From positions 206,484 to 270,483 of the forward strand of contig CALVEH010000004.1 of NCBI GenBank assembly GCA_944326545.1: 64,000 nt of DNA, written 5' to 3'. The translations under genes and the position numbers were made by a program. A model generated the notes under the pieces. The model had not been told where the DNA came from. It saw only the letters and a program-made list of their open reading frames with translations, and ran no database searches. Source of the DNA: Candidatus Gastranaerophilales bacterium. Lineage in GTDB: Bacteria > Cyanobacteriota > Vampirovibrionia > Gastranaerophilales > Gastranaerophilaceae. How positions within the stretch are numbered: position 1 is the stretch's first letter; every line of letters starts with the position of its first letter. Below, piece by piece: positions 1-8,946 of this stretch.

Positions 1-666
1 ATGCCTGAAGTTGTTGTTGCGCCTGTATTTACATCATTGTATGCAGTAAACAAAGCTATGACAGATTGCGGATGCGGCAGAGTAAGACTTGCTTGCCAAA
101 ACTGCTACTTTGAAACTCAAGGTGCTTTCACTGGCGAAGTTTCTGTAGAAATGGCTAAAGACGCAGGTTGTGAATACATCATCATCGGTCACTCTGAAAG
201 AAGACAATACTTTGGTGAAACTGATGAAATGGTTAACAAAAAAGCTAAGAAAATCTTGGCAGAAGGTCTTGTACCTATCATTTGCTGCGGCGAATCTTTA
301 GAACAAAGAGAAGCCGGCGTTACTGATTCACACATCGCTTCTCAAATCAAAGCTGCTTTAGAAGGTATGACTTCAGAAGAAGTTGCTAAATCAATCATTG
401 CTTACGAACCAATCTGGGCTATCGGAACAGGCAAAACTTGCGATTCTGCAGAAGCTAACAGAGTAATCGCTATGATTAGAAACGTTGTTAAAGAAATCGC
501 AGGTGCTCAAGCTGCTGATGCTATCAGAATTCTTTACGGCGGTAGCGTAAAACCTGAAACAATTGAAGAACAAATGGCTCAATCAGACATCGATGGTGCT
601 TTGGTTGGCGGTGCAAGCTTGAAAGCTGACAGCTTTGCTAAAATTGTTAAAGGCGCTTTAAAATAA
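1..666 (+). CDS. tpiA: Triosephosphate isomerase, 5' end cut off
   Basis: Interconverts dihydroxyacetone phosphate and glyceraldehyde 3-phosphate in cytoplasmic glycolysis. The 221 visible residues carry the family landmarks: the catalytic histidine in IIGHSERR (visible residue 64), the catalytic glutamate in AYEPIWAIGTGKT (residue 136) with the mobile phosphate loop after it, and the phosphate-binding LYGGSVKP and GGASL segments near 179-207. The first visible codon is ATG but is almost certainly internal: the family is about 250 residues and the N-terminal strand with the catalytic lysine (xNWKM) is missing, so about 30 residues lie left of the window. A strong terminator follows. Confidence 0.97.
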   Translation: MPEVVVAPVFTSLYAVNKAMTDCGCGRVRLACQNCYFETQGAFTGEVSVEMAKDAGCEYIIIGHSERRQYFGETDEMVNKKAKKILAEGLVPIICCGESLEQREAGVTDSHIASQIKAALEGMTSEEVAKSIIAYEPIWAIGTGKTCDSAEANRVIAMIRNVVKEIAGAQAADAIRILYGGSVKPETIEEQMAQSDIDGALVGGASLKADSFAKIVKGALK

Positions 667-698
667 GTTTTATTTTAAAAACTTAAAAGAATACAAAC

Positions 699-731
699 AA
701 AGACCTCTCTATTTTTAGAGAGGTCTTTTGT
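699..731 (+). terminator. Intrinsic terminator after tpiA
   Basis: A perfect 13-bp inverted repeat (AAAGACCTCTCTA and its complement) with a TTTT loop ends in a T-rich tail, 33 bases after the tpiA stop. The A-rich left arm also makes it usable from the other strand. Confidence 0.85.
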
Positions 732-779
732 TATTTTTTATTTTTTCAATAAATAACAAAAAGATGTTTATTCTTTGTT

Positions 780-1610
780 CATTTCTTTCTCTTTTTTGCG
801 AACAAAAGAGAAAGAAACAGAATGTTCGAGAAAAATTTGCGATAAGGAACGTGAGCAAATTTTTTGAGTGACACATTGAAAAGGTGAGTCTTTGAGCTTC
901 GAAGGCTCGAAGCGAAAAAGACGACACTAGATTAGGACCAAAGAAAGAGAAAAAACGCTGTATCAAAAAACATTGTAGGATTTTAGAGCAAATTTTGCAT
1001 CCACTTCACTATGTTACGGCCTGTCAAAATTTACTCTAAAATCTGACATTGTTTAAACAAAGTCACAACAGCATAGCTGTCTTGCACTTCGTGCGCAACT
1101 TCGTTGCAAGTGTTTTTTAGTCAGTCGGTCTAATTTACTAATTCCATCAAAATTTACACTGCATTAGCAGTATTATGGCTTTGCCATTGTAGTTTGTTCG
1201 AGAAAAATTTGCGATAAGGAACGTGAGCAAATTTTTTGACAAAGTGAACAGCAGAGCTGTGGCGATGCTAGTGAGCCTGTCTCCGAAACTTAACAAAGTT
1301 AAGTGTAGGTGAGTGACACATTGTTCACTATACGTGAAGACATTTTGCACGAAATCAAAGATTTCGGCAAAAGAAGTCAAAGGTGAGTCTTTGAGCTTCG
1401 AAGGCTCGAAGCGAAAAAGACGACACTAGATTAGGACTGATTACAGACTCTTTGTATTTACGTACAAAATTTTCGTTAAGCGTAGCGGTTAGAAAATTTT
1501 GAAGATAAATACTATAGAGTCTGTTTTGATATAGCGTGTTTTTCTTTTTTGGTTCATTTTTTCTTTTTGCGTCGCAACAAAAAGAAAAAATGAACATATA
1601 AAAAATCAGT
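780..1610. repeat. Composite repeat block (families A and C, nested)
   Basis: This gene-free stretch is made of dispersed repeats. Family A copies lie at 823-938 and about 1195-1438; both begin with TGTTCGAGAAAAATTTGCGA and end with GACGACACTAGATTAGGAC. A family C copy lies at 1439-1597 and matches 34521-34690 in inverted orientation. The first A copy appears to sit inside a C-like element: a hairpin at about 780-818 (TTTCTTTCTCTTTT with its complement) lies on its left and the C-type sequence AAAACGCTGTATCAAAA on its right. Many tiny hairpins with TTCG loops are present, for example GCACTTCGTGC and GCAACTTCGTTGC near 1085-1106. No convincing protein-coding gene is visible. Confidence 0.8.
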
Positions 1611-2437
1611 TAGTACAAATTAGTGTTCTTTGTCACAAAGTCAACAACATCCATATCCTTGGCTTTGTCACCAAGCATTTTAACCACATCAGGCAATACT
1701 TCGATATTTTCTTTTACCTTTTCCATTGGTGCTGTAGAATTTACAAACTTGTCCATATAAATATTAAACTCAGGCTCTAATTTTTCTGTTGCAGGGGCTA
1801 AGTCTGTAAACAATGCTTTAATTTTGTCAGGTTTGGCATTTGGGTTTACAAATGTTTTTATCATATCCATAAAGTTTTCTTGTTTGGAATAATCCATCAT
1901 ATAACCACCGTTAAGAGTTTCTTTTGCAATATTTGGGACTACTTGTGCTGTTGCCTGCATTTGTTTTGCGAGTTCTGTATTCTTTAAAACTCCGCCTGAC
2001 ATCATACCAAGAGCATATTTTGATGTAGTTGAATCAGTGTTGTTAATTATTGCATCTACAAGTTCCATTGCTTCAGGGTTTGTTTTTGAGGCTTCAATCA
2101 TATCTTTAACAACTGCTTTTCTGTAAGTTACGCCGTTTGCAGCTTTAGCACCAAGATTAATAGCTGTAGGTAGCATTTCCTGATGGGTAGAAAGTTCCAA
2201 CGTATCAGCGATAGTACCCATGTGTTTTGGGTTTAGGGTTTTAATTTCTTTTGCAAATTCCTGCATTTCCGGAATTCTTTGAGTGTAATAGTCGATTGTT
2301 TGTACAAGTTCGTCTTTTGTTCTTGTATCAGGCTTTCTTGATATAGCCCCCATTGCTTCAAAACCACCTGTAAAAAGACGATTAACAGGTCTTTGTACCA
2401 CTTGTTTAAAAACTTTATCTGCACCAAATAATCCCAT
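1610..2437 (-). CDS. Hypothetical helical protein, 275 aa
   Basis: I do not recognise this family. The product is soluble, without signal peptide or membrane segment. It reads as almost entirely alpha-helical and rich in Met, Lys and Asn, with repeating segments of the type ALxxDLAPxxEK and IEVLPDVVKMLGDKAKDMDVVDF towards the C-terminus. The start at 2437 is supported by the minus-strand Shine-Dalgarno sequence AGAAAGGA about 8 bases upstream. It lies alone, divergent from the HNH-like gene at 2586 and with its 3' end against the repeat block, so it has no operon context. It is probably lineage-specific. Confidence 0.75.
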   Translation of the reverse strand: MGLFGADKVFKQVVQRPVNRLFTGGFEAMGAISRKPDTRTKDELVQTIDYYTQRIPEMQEFAKEIKTLNPKHMGTIADTLELSTHQEMLPTAINLGAKAANGVTYRKAVVKDMIEASKTNPEAMELVDAIINNTDSTTSKYALGMMSGGVLKNTELAKQMQATAQVVPNIAKETLNGGYMMDYSKQENFMDMIKTFVNPNAKPDKIKALFTDLAPATEKLEPEFNIYMDKFVNSTAPMEKVKENIEVLPDVVKMLGDKAKDMDVVDFVTKNTNLY

Positions 2438-2585
2438 TTTTTTAATCCTTTCTTATACTTTTTTGTTGAATCTATAAAACTTCTCAAGACTTTTTGTTGC
2501 TTAATTTCAAAAAATCAGACCTGTAATGTAAAGTTTTCTTTACGACAATGCGCAAAATTTTTTATTTTTCAGTTTTAAAACTCGT

Positions 2586-3533
2586 ATGAAAATGGTTTCT
2601 TTTTCCTCCTCACAAACAAATCCAAAAGTTTATCATTCTTTGCAAGAGATTGACGGGCTTTCTTGCGCAAGATGCGGACGCAAGACTATCACACACAAAA
2701 AAATCCAAGAAGAACGCCACAAAATTGAACTTGATGCAAAACAAGCTATAGATAAACTTTCACAAAAAGAAAATACCGATTCTGTTGCGTTCCACTTGCT
2801 AAAAAAATTGTCTGAAGATTCACCTCAAAAAACAGTGAGAGAAATTGTTGCTCAAGAAAACGCTCAAGCAGCCTTATCTCAACTGTGCGAAGAAGACAAA
2901 AAAGAGTTTAGGCATCTTGTAAAAAACGCAACCAAAATGGCTCTGCCTGCTCATTTGGCATTGAAAAAAATTGAAGAATATAAAACTCTTATCAACCCTA
3001 ACAAACAAATTGTTTTTGAAGAGCTTGAAGTTCTTGCGCAAAAAAACAAAGACAAAACTCTTTCAGAAATTTTAAAAATGCCTGAAGTTCAAGAAGAATA
3101 CAAAGCAAAAGCCAAACACTGCATTACAACAAACAACCTAAGCCCAAGATGCAGAAGAAACAACCCATTTAGGTTTTTTGCTCAAAACAAAAATGAAGAT
3201 GACAAAACTATTGCAGAAAAACTTATTTCAGGACTTGAAAACACATTTGAACACGTAAAACGTAACAGCAACAACGGGCAAAGAATACAAAGTAACGGAA
3301 TTACTTTGTGCTTTGATTGCAATAACTACATTAGAGAACGGAAATATCCTGATGTGATTGAAGAGTATCCTCAAATGGTTGAAAATGTCCAAAAACAACT
3401 TGATGAAGTAATTGAATACATAAATGATGGTGAATTAATAAACCACGAAAACTATCCCGCAGAGATAAAACAAAGATTGTATGATGAATCCGAACATATT
3501 CTAAATATAGATATATCTAAACTTAAAAAATAA
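2586..3533 (+). CDS. HNH-like zinc-binding protein with long insertion
   Basis: The ends of this 315-residue protein resemble an HNH nuclease fold. C27-A-R-C30 sits near the N-terminus. Near the C-terminus there is FEHVKRNSNNGQ (H223 in the position of the usual D/E-H-I/V histidine) followed by NGITLCFDCNNYIRER, with C242, C245 and N246 matching the CxxCN end of HNH zinc fingers. About 190 charged, helical residues separate the two halves, far more than in ordinary HNH domains. The N-terminus MKMVSFSSSQ resembles the short motif found on several lineage-specific proteins here. No strong ribosome binding site is seen, so the start is uncertain. Nuclease activity is an inference. Confidence 0.7.
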   Translation: MKMVSFSSSQTNPKVYHSLQEIDGLSCARCGRKTITHKKIQEERHKIELDAKQAIDKLSQKENTDSVAFHLLKKLSEDSPQKTVREIVAQENAQAALSQLCEEDKKEFRHLVKNATKMALPAHLALKKIEEYKTLINPNKQIVFEELEVLAQKNKDKTLSEILKMPEVQEEYKAKAKHCITTNNLSPRCRRNNPFRFFAQNKNEDDKTIAEKLISGLENTFEHVKRNSNNGQRIQSNGITLCFDCNNYIRERKYPDVIEEYPQMVENVQKQLDEVIEYINDGELINHENYPAEIKQRLYDESEHILNIDISKLKK

Positions 3534-3587
3534 TCTGTTTTTCTGATAAAATTTAGTAGTACTAAATAAATAAAGGGATAGAGTTTT

Positions 3588-4205
3588 ATGTTGGATATGA
3601 TTTTGGGGCATTTGATAAGCTTTATTGAGGGAATAATAACAGCAACAGGTGCTTGGGGTATTATGCTTCTTATGGCAATAGAGTCTTGTAACATACCTTT
3701 GCCGAGCGAAGCTATTTTGCCTTTTGCAGGCTATATGGTAACAAAAGGAGTATTTAGTATCCACGTTGCTGCTTTTGCAGGGGCATTCGGTTGTGTGTTA
3801 GGTTCAATACCTTCGTATTATCTGGGTTACTTTGGCGGCAGACCGTTTGTTGAAAAATATGGCAAATGGCTTTTGGTAAGCAAAAAAGACCTCGAAGATG
3901 CAGACAAGTGGGTAGAAAAATACGGAGACTGGGCATTTTTTATTTGCAGAATGCTGCCTGTTGTAAGGACTTTTATTTCTTTCCCTGCAGGGATTTTAAG
4001 AGCTAAAAAAAGAGTTTTCTTTACATTAACATTTTTAGGTTCTCTTGTGTGGAGCTATTTTCTCGTATTTGTTGGAATAAAAATGGGGCAAAATATGGAA
4101 GCTTTTAAACATATTTGGCACAAGTTTGATATTGCAATAGTTTCTGTATGTTTTGTACTTGGCGTTGCTTATCTTTACAAACACTTTAAACATTTGAACG
4201 ATTAA
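3588..4205 (+). CDS. DedA family membrane protein
   Basis: A 205-residue inner-membrane protein of the DedA/VTT family. Members are implicated in undecaprenyl-phosphate or phospholipid flipping and in membrane homeostasis. Visible signatures are E32 in IESCNIPLPSEAILPFAG, the re-entrant-loop region at 30-50, and GDWAFFICRMLPVVRTFISFPAGILR (about 113-138) with the two essential-type arginines R121 and R127. Several hydrophobic segments follow to the C-terminus. The start at 3588 has AAAGGGATAGAG upstream. The manC promoter begins inside its last codons, so the two genes need not be one operon. Confidence 0.92.
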   Translation: MLDMILGHLISFIEGIITATGAWGIMLLMAIESCNIPLPSEAILPFAGYMVTKGVFSIHVAAFAGAFGCVLGSIPSYYLGYFGGRPFVEKYGKWLLVSKKDLEDADKWVEKYGDWAFFICRMLPVVRTFISFPAGILRAKKRVFFTLTFLGSLVWSYFLVFVGIKMGQNMEAFKHIWHKFDIAIVSVCFVLGVAYLYKHFKHLND

Positions 4206-4223
4206 TTCATAATATTGTATAAT
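4194..4223 (+). promoter_or_regulatory. Sigma-70 type promoter for manC
   Basis: TTGAAC (4194-4199), 18 bases, then TATAAT (4218-4223), about 24 bases before the manC start. The -35 box lies in the end of the dedA coding region. Confidence 0.6.
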
Positions 4224-4246
4224 CGGCTTTATAAGGAGTTATATAT

Positions 4247-5704
4247 ATGACAGTGAGTAACATTTACGCAGTAATTTTGGCAGGCGGTTCAGGCAGCAGA
4301 CTTTGGCCGTTGAGTAGAGAAATTCATCCAAAACAATTGATGAAAATCGATTATAATTACACTTTGTTTCAATCTGCTTTTATGCGTTTGATAAACTGCG
4401 TGGATGACAAAAATATCTTAAGTGTGACTAACGTTAAACTCGAAAGCCAAGTTAGAACACAGCTTAAAGAAATGCAAGAAAAATTCTGCAGAAAATCAAG
4501 CTACAGAGTAATCACTGAACCCGAAGGCAAAAATACAGCTCCTGCTATTGCTTTGGCTGTAAAATATGTTGAAAAACTCCAAAAAGACCGCAATTCTAAA
4601 GAAGATCCGATTATTGTAGTTGTTCCGTCAGACAATTTAATTTTAAACAACGATACCTATTGCGAAACAATTACAGAAGGTATAAAACTTGCTCAAGAAA
4701 ACTATATAGTTACTTTTGGTGTTAAACCGGAAAAAGCCGACGTTGGTCTGGGCTACATAAAAGCAAAAAACAACAGAAAAATCAGAGCTGTCGCTCCAAA
4801 CGGAATGAAGGTAGAAGAGTTTGTTGAAAAACCTGATTTAGAAACTGCTACAGAGTTTGTTGATTCTGACAGATATTACTATAACAGCGGTATGTTTGTG
4901 TTTAAAGCGTCAGTTATGATGTCAGAACTTAAAAAATATCAATCTGATATTTACAACATCATCAAACACGCAAAAATTTCATCTCAAACACCTACGGTTG
5001 CTTACCAAGATTTTAAAGAAATGCCTGATATTTCGATAGATTACGCTGTTATGGAAAATAGTAAAAAACTTGCTATGATTCCACTAAAAACAGACTGGAA
5101 AGATGTCGGCTCTTGGGAAGCTGTCTATGATATTTCAGAAAAAGATGACGACGGCAATTACCTGATGGGTAATGTGCTTGATTTAGACAGCAAAGACTCT
5201 CTTGTTTATTCAACATCAAAACTGATTACAACAATAGGGCTCAAAAATACTGTTGTAGTTGAAACAGAAGACGCAGTGCTTGTATGCGACAGAGACAGAG
5301 TAAATGATGTTAAAAAAATTGTAAGTCATTTAAAAGAAATCGACGACGAGACACAATACTCTCACAAAACAGTTTACAGACCTTGGGGTTATTATCAGGT
5401 GTTGAATACCGGTAACGGATTTTTGACAAAATGCATTTATGTTAACCCCGGAGCAAAACTCAGCTTGCAGCTTCACCATCACAGAAGCGAACACTGGGTT
5501 GTATTGGAAGGTAAAGCCTACGTTGTAAAAGGCGAAGAAGAATTTGAATTAGCCAAAGGCGAAAGTATCGATATCGAAGTTGAAGAAAAACATTCACTTC
5601 AAAACCCTTATGAAGAACCTTTGAAAATTATGGAAATTCAACAAGGTGATATCTTAGACGAAAACGACATTGAACGTTTTGAAGATATGTACGGACGTGT
5701 ATAG
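4247..5704 (+). CDS. manC: Mannose-1-phosphate guanylyltransferase / mannose-6-phosphate isomerase
   Basis: A 485-residue bifunctional type II enzyme that makes GDP-mannose from mannose 1-phosphate for surface polysaccharide synthesis. The N-terminal nucleotidyltransferase carries AVILAGGSGSRLWPLSRE (residues 8-25) and HPKQL. Further signatures are VVVPSDN, FVEKPD and YYYNSGMFVF. The C-terminal cupin (about 374-485) starts at YRPWGYY and holds QLHHHRSEHWVVLEG, the metal-binding isomerase motif, so both activities are probably present. AAGGAGTT lies 8 bases upstream of the ATG. The nearest neighbours, dedA and speE, are not glycan genes. Confidence 0.95.
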   Translation: MTVSNIYAVILAGGSGSRLWPLSREIHPKQLMKIDYNYTLFQSAFMRLINCVDDKNILSVTNVKLESQVRTQLKEMQEKFCRKSSYRVITEPEGKNTAPAIALAVKYVEKLQKDRNSKEDPIIVVVPSDNLILNNDTYCETITEGIKLAQENYIVTFGVKPEKADVGLGYIKAKNNRKIRAVAPNGMKVEEFVEKPDLETATEFVDSDRYYYNSGMFVFKASVMMSELKKYQSDIYNIIKHAKISSQTPTVAYQDFKEMPDISIDYAVMENSKKLAMIPLKTDWKDVGSWEAVYDISEKDDDGNYLMGNVLDLDSKDSLVYSTSKLITTIGLKNTVVVETEDAVLVCDRDRVNDVKKIVSHLKEIDDETQYSHKTVYRPWGYYQVLNTGNGFLTKCIYVNPGAKLSLQLHHHRSEHWVVLEGKAYVVKGEEEFELAKGESIDIEVEEKHSLQNPYEEPLKIMEIQQGDILDENDIERFEDMYGRV

Positions 5705-5871
5705 ATAAGAATTTTTACAAATTTTCATTTGGGCTTAATCACTGTTTGTACTTGATTATGTTGGCAATATCCTTTAATGATGTATGCTGTTGCGGTTTAT
5801 ATCGTATGGAAAATTTTGCCGTTGTGTTATAATCATAAAACATTGTTAGTTAATAAGAGGGAATGTGAATT

Positions 5872-6711
5872 ATGTTGGATATGAGATATTGTGAACTCAG
5901 CAAAGACGGTTTTGGTTGCTGCATGACAGTTAAAGAAACTTTGTTTAGCGGACAATCAGAATTTCAAAAAGTAGATATTTTTGATACTGAATCTATGGGT
6001 AGAGTTCTTACTCTTGATGGTTTGATGATGACAACTGAAAGAGATGAATTTTATTATCACGAAATGATTTCTCATATTCCTATGATGAACCACAAAAATC
6101 CTGAATCAGTTCTTGTAATAGGTGGTGGTGACGGCGGTACAATAAGAGAAGTATTGAAACACGATACTGTTAAAAAGGTTGTACTTTGCGAAATTGACGG
6201 AATGGTTGTAGAAGCTTGTAAAAAATACCTTCCTACTATCGGTTGCGAGTTGGAAAACCCAAAAGTAGAAGTCAAAGTAGAAGATGCTATTGAGTTTATT
6301 AAAGATAAAAAAGCACAATATGATGTAATTTTAATTGATTCTACAGATCCTATGGGCCCAGGTGAAGGCTTGTTTACAAAAGAATTCTACACAAACGTTA
6401 AGGAAGCTCTTAAAGAAGGCGGTATTATGGCAGCTCAGTCAGAATCACCATTTATCAACCAAGCGGAAATGAAAAAAATGTATCCGTTATTAAGAAAAGT
6501 ATTCCCTATCGTTGATACATTTACAGGCCCTATACCTTCATACCCAGGCGGATATTGGAGCTGGTGCTTCTGTTCCGAAACTGTTAAACCTCTTAGCTAC
6601 ATCGATGAAGCAAGAGCAGAAAAAATTGCAAAACAATGTAAAATTTACAACAAAGAATATCACATGGCTCGTTTTGCATTACCTAACTTTGTTAAAGAAC
6701 TTGTTAAATAA
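5872..6711 (+). CDS. speE: Polyamine aminopropyltransferase (spermidine synthase)
   Basis: Transfers the aminopropyl group of decarboxylated S-adenosylmethionine to putrescine (or another amine) in the cytoplasm. The 279-residue protein has the N-terminal beta domain (GRVLTLDGLMMTTERDEFYYHEM, residues 43-65), the nucleotide-binding loop VLVIGGGDGGT (80-90), the acidic CEID strand (106-109) and the catalytic-loop motif LIDSTDPMGPGE (154-165). It is close to the family length. AAGAGGGAATG precedes the ATG. A second, membrane-anchored homologue is encoded at 12622-14160; this one is the likely housekeeping enzyme. The next gene starts 13 bases downstream. Confidence 0.95.
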   Translation: MLDMRYCELSKDGFGCCMTVKETLFSGQSEFQKVDIFDTESMGRVLTLDGLMMTTERDEFYYHEMISHIPMMNHKNPESVLVIGGGDGGTIREVLKHDTVKKVVLCEIDGMVVEACKKYLPTIGCELENPKVEVKVEDAIEFIKDKKAQYDVILIDSTDPMGPGEGLFTKEFYTNVKEALKEGGIMAAQSESPFINQAEMKKMYPLLRKVFPIVDTFTGPIPSYPGGYWSWCFCSETVKPLSYIDEARAEKIAKQCKIYNKEYHMARFALPNFVKELVK

Positions 6712-6724
6712 TAAGGATTAAGCA

Positions 6725-7279
6725 ATGAAAAAAACTTTATGTTGTTTTATTTCAGCACTTTTTCTGTTAGGAAATTTGTCTGTATTTGCAGCTGATACAA
6801 TTGTGAAAGATGCTGTTAAAAATGAAGTTGAGCCTCCGATTTGGAGTGATTATGTCCCTAAAAAATATGAAAATCCTCGTAATTTTACAAGAGGAAAATC
6901 AATAGCCGAATTATCTGTAGGGATATTATTGACTGATTTATTATTAACAGCACCAATTGGTATTCCAATGATTGTTCATTCTACTACCAAGTTAAAAAAT
7001 AAAGGCTATTATGATAAAAAAATAAAGTTTGAAGAAGGTTTGGCAGAAGCGGAAAAAATTACAGATCCCGTCGAAAAACAAAAATATTATGAAAAGCTCA
7101 TAAAAGATTGCAAACTGGATACAAATAGAAAATATAAAAAAGATAAAAAAGCTGCTAAAAAAGCGGAAAAATTAGCAGAAAAAGCAAAAAAAGAGGAAGA
7201 AAAGGCTCAAAAAACTTCAGATAAAATTGAAGAAGATAATGTTGATAAGGCTCTTCCTCAAGAAACTGTTTCTAAATAG
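6725..7279 (+). CDS. Hypothetical exported protein, Lys/Glu-rich tail
   Basis: I do not recognise this family. The 184 residues start with a clear signal peptide (MKKTLCCFISALFLLGNLSVFA, cleavage likely after the A-x-A-like VFA). A second hydrophobic segment, IAELSVGILLTDLLLTAPIGIPMIV at about 58-82, may be a membrane anchor. The C-terminal 70 residues are a charged coiled-coil-like run of Lys, Glu and Ala. AAGGATT precedes the start. The gene lies 13 bases behind speE and may be co-transcribed with it. A terminator follows. Confidence 0.8.
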   Translation: MKKTLCCFISALFLLGNLSVFAADTIVKDAVKNEVEPPIWSDYVPKKYENPRNFTRGKSIAELSVGILLTDLLLTAPIGIPMIVHSTTKLKNKGYYDKKIKFEEGLAEAEKITDPVEKQKYYEKLIKDCKLDTNRKYKKDKKAAKKAEKLAEKAKKEEEKAQKTSDKIEEDNVDKALPQETVSK

Positions 7280-7298
7280 TTTTAAATATACAATACAA

Positions 7299-7328
7299 AA
7301 AAGCTCCGAAATTACTTCGGAGCTTTTT
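7299..7328. terminator. Bidirectional intrinsic terminator
   Basis: AAAGCTCCGAA pairs with TTCGGAGCTTT, with a T-run on the right and an A-run on the left. It lies between the convergent gene at 6725 and murE and can serve both strands. Confidence 0.8.
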
Positions 7329-7464
7329 CCAATCCTTTTTAACCTAGTAGGTTCCAAACATTGTTGCAAGGCCTTTACGACAGATAAAGGCACACATTTT
7401 TACTATCTCTTTAATTTTTGAAAGTATGGATTCCATACTTTAATAATGCCCATTTTTAGATTTT

Positions 7465-8943
7465 TTAAACATTTACTTGAGCATTTGTTAAAAAAACTTT
7501 ACGAGCTTCTTCTCTGTCATCAAAGTGTATTGTTTTGTCTTTTAAAATCTGATAGTCTTCGTGTCCTTTACCGGCAAGAACAACAACATCATTTTCTTTA
7601 GCAATATCTTTTAGCATAGAGATCGCTGTTCTTCTGTCAGGTTCTACAAAAACTTTTTGTGTATTAACAGTTTTTATACCTGCAAGAATATCAGAAATAA
7701 TCAATTGCGGGTCCTCGCTTCTCGGGTTGTCAGAAGTAACAACAACTATGTCTGCGGCTTCATCAGCAATTTTGCCCATTTTAGGTCTTTTTGTTGCGTC
7801 TCTGTCACCGCCACAGCCAAACATACAGATGAGATTGCTGTCTTTAGGTGTCAGTTCTCTTGCTGCTTTTAAAACGTTTTCTAATCCGTCAGGAGTGTGA
7901 GCGTAATCCACTATAACAAGAGGTTTTTTGCTGACTATTTCAAATCTGCCGTCAACGCTTTTTGTTTCTTCTAAAGCTTTGATACAAATATCTGCGTCAA
8001 AGCCTGCCGCAATACCTGCAGCCAAAGCTGCCAATGCGTTATAAACACTGAACATTCCGTTCATTTGAAGGTTCACTTTTTTAGATAAACCGTTTATTGA
8101 ACAATCGAATTTTGCTCCATGTATTGAAAAATCTATATTAGAAGCAGTGATATCAGCATCGTTTTTAATGCCGTATGTATAAACAGTAACACCGTTTGGT
8201 ACAACGCTTTTGAAACGTTGTGCGTATTCATCATCGTTGTTAATAACAGCAAAACCGCCTGCTTTTAAACCTTTGAACAACAATGCTTTTGCTTCAAAAT
8301 AGTTGTTCATTGTTATGTGATAATCTAAGTGATCTTGAGTAAGGTTTGTAAATACTGCACCGTTAAAATCACAACCACCCACACGATTTTGTTCAAGTGC
8401 GTGTGAGCTTACTTCCATTGCTACATAATCAATGTTGTTTTCACAAATTAATTCAAGTGTTTTTTGCAATTCAGGTGCTTGAGGTGTTGTATGTTTTGCA
8501 TCGTGGTATGTGTCTTTACTTGATGTTTTGTATCCCAAAGTTCCTATAAGAGCACATTTATGATTTGCATCTTCAACAATTCTTTGTATAAGGTGGGTAA
8601 CTGTAGTTTTACCGTTTGTACCTGTCACACCGATAAGATTAACTTTTTTAGACGGGTAGTTATAAAAAGCAGCTGCAAGATCAGCTATTTGATGTCTTGT
8701 TGATTCTACGATGACTTGAGGCAAGTTTATATCGAGTTCTTTCTCACAAAAAAGTGCGCTTGCGCCTTTTTCAAAAGCCATTTTTGCATAATCGTGTCCG
8801 TCAGAATTTTCACCTTTAAGACAAACAAAAATATCACCTTTTTGAGTTGTTTTGGAATTATATGAAATTCCTGTAATTTCTGTTTCGTTATTATTAACAA
8901 TATCTTTTATTTTTATATCTTTAATAAGTTCACTTAATTTCAT
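7465..8943 (-). CDS. murE: UDP-MurNAc-L-Ala-D-Glu:meso-diaminopimelate ligase
   Basis: Adds the third stem-peptide residue of peptidoglycan in the cytoplasm. The 492-residue Mur ligase has the ATP-binding GVTGTNGKTT (105-114), the central motifs VAMEVSSHAL and TNLTQDHLDYH, and VDYAHTPDGLENVL in the C-terminal half. The recognition motif D405-N-P-R408 is the one that specifies meso-diaminopimelate rather than lysine, pointing to a Gram-negative-type or cyanobacterial-type wall. It follows the PBP gene by 3 bases in the same operon, a dcw-like pairing of ftsI and murE. Confidence 0.97.
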   Translation of the reverse strand: MKLSELIKDIKIKDIVNNNETEITGISYNSKTTQKGDIFVCLKGENSDGHDYAKMAFEKGASALFCEKELDINLPQVIVESTRHQIADLAAAFYNYPSKKVNLIGVTGTNGKTTVTHLIQRIVEDANHKCALIGTLGYKTSSKDTYHDAKHTTPQAPELQKTLELICENNIDYVAMEVSSHALEQNRVGGCDFNGAVFTNLTQDHLDYHITMNNYFEAKALLFKGLKAGGFAVINNDDEYAQRFKSVVPNGVTVYTYGIKNDADITASNIDFSIHGAKFDCSINGLSKKVNLQMNGMFSVYNALAALAAGIAAGFDADICIKALEETKSVDGRFEIVSKKPLVIVDYAHTPDGLENVLKAARELTPKDSNLICMFGCGGDRDATKRPKMGKIADEAADIVVVTSDNPRSEDPQLIISDILAGIKTVNTQKVFVEPDRRTAISMLKDIAKENDVVVLAGKGHEDYQILKDKTIHFDDREEARKVFLTNAQVNV

Positions 8944-8946
8944 GAT

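Noticed and set aside
1147..1597. Short minus-strand open frames inside the repeat block
   Set aside because: They coincide with copies of families A and C, have no ribosome binding sites and resemble no protein.
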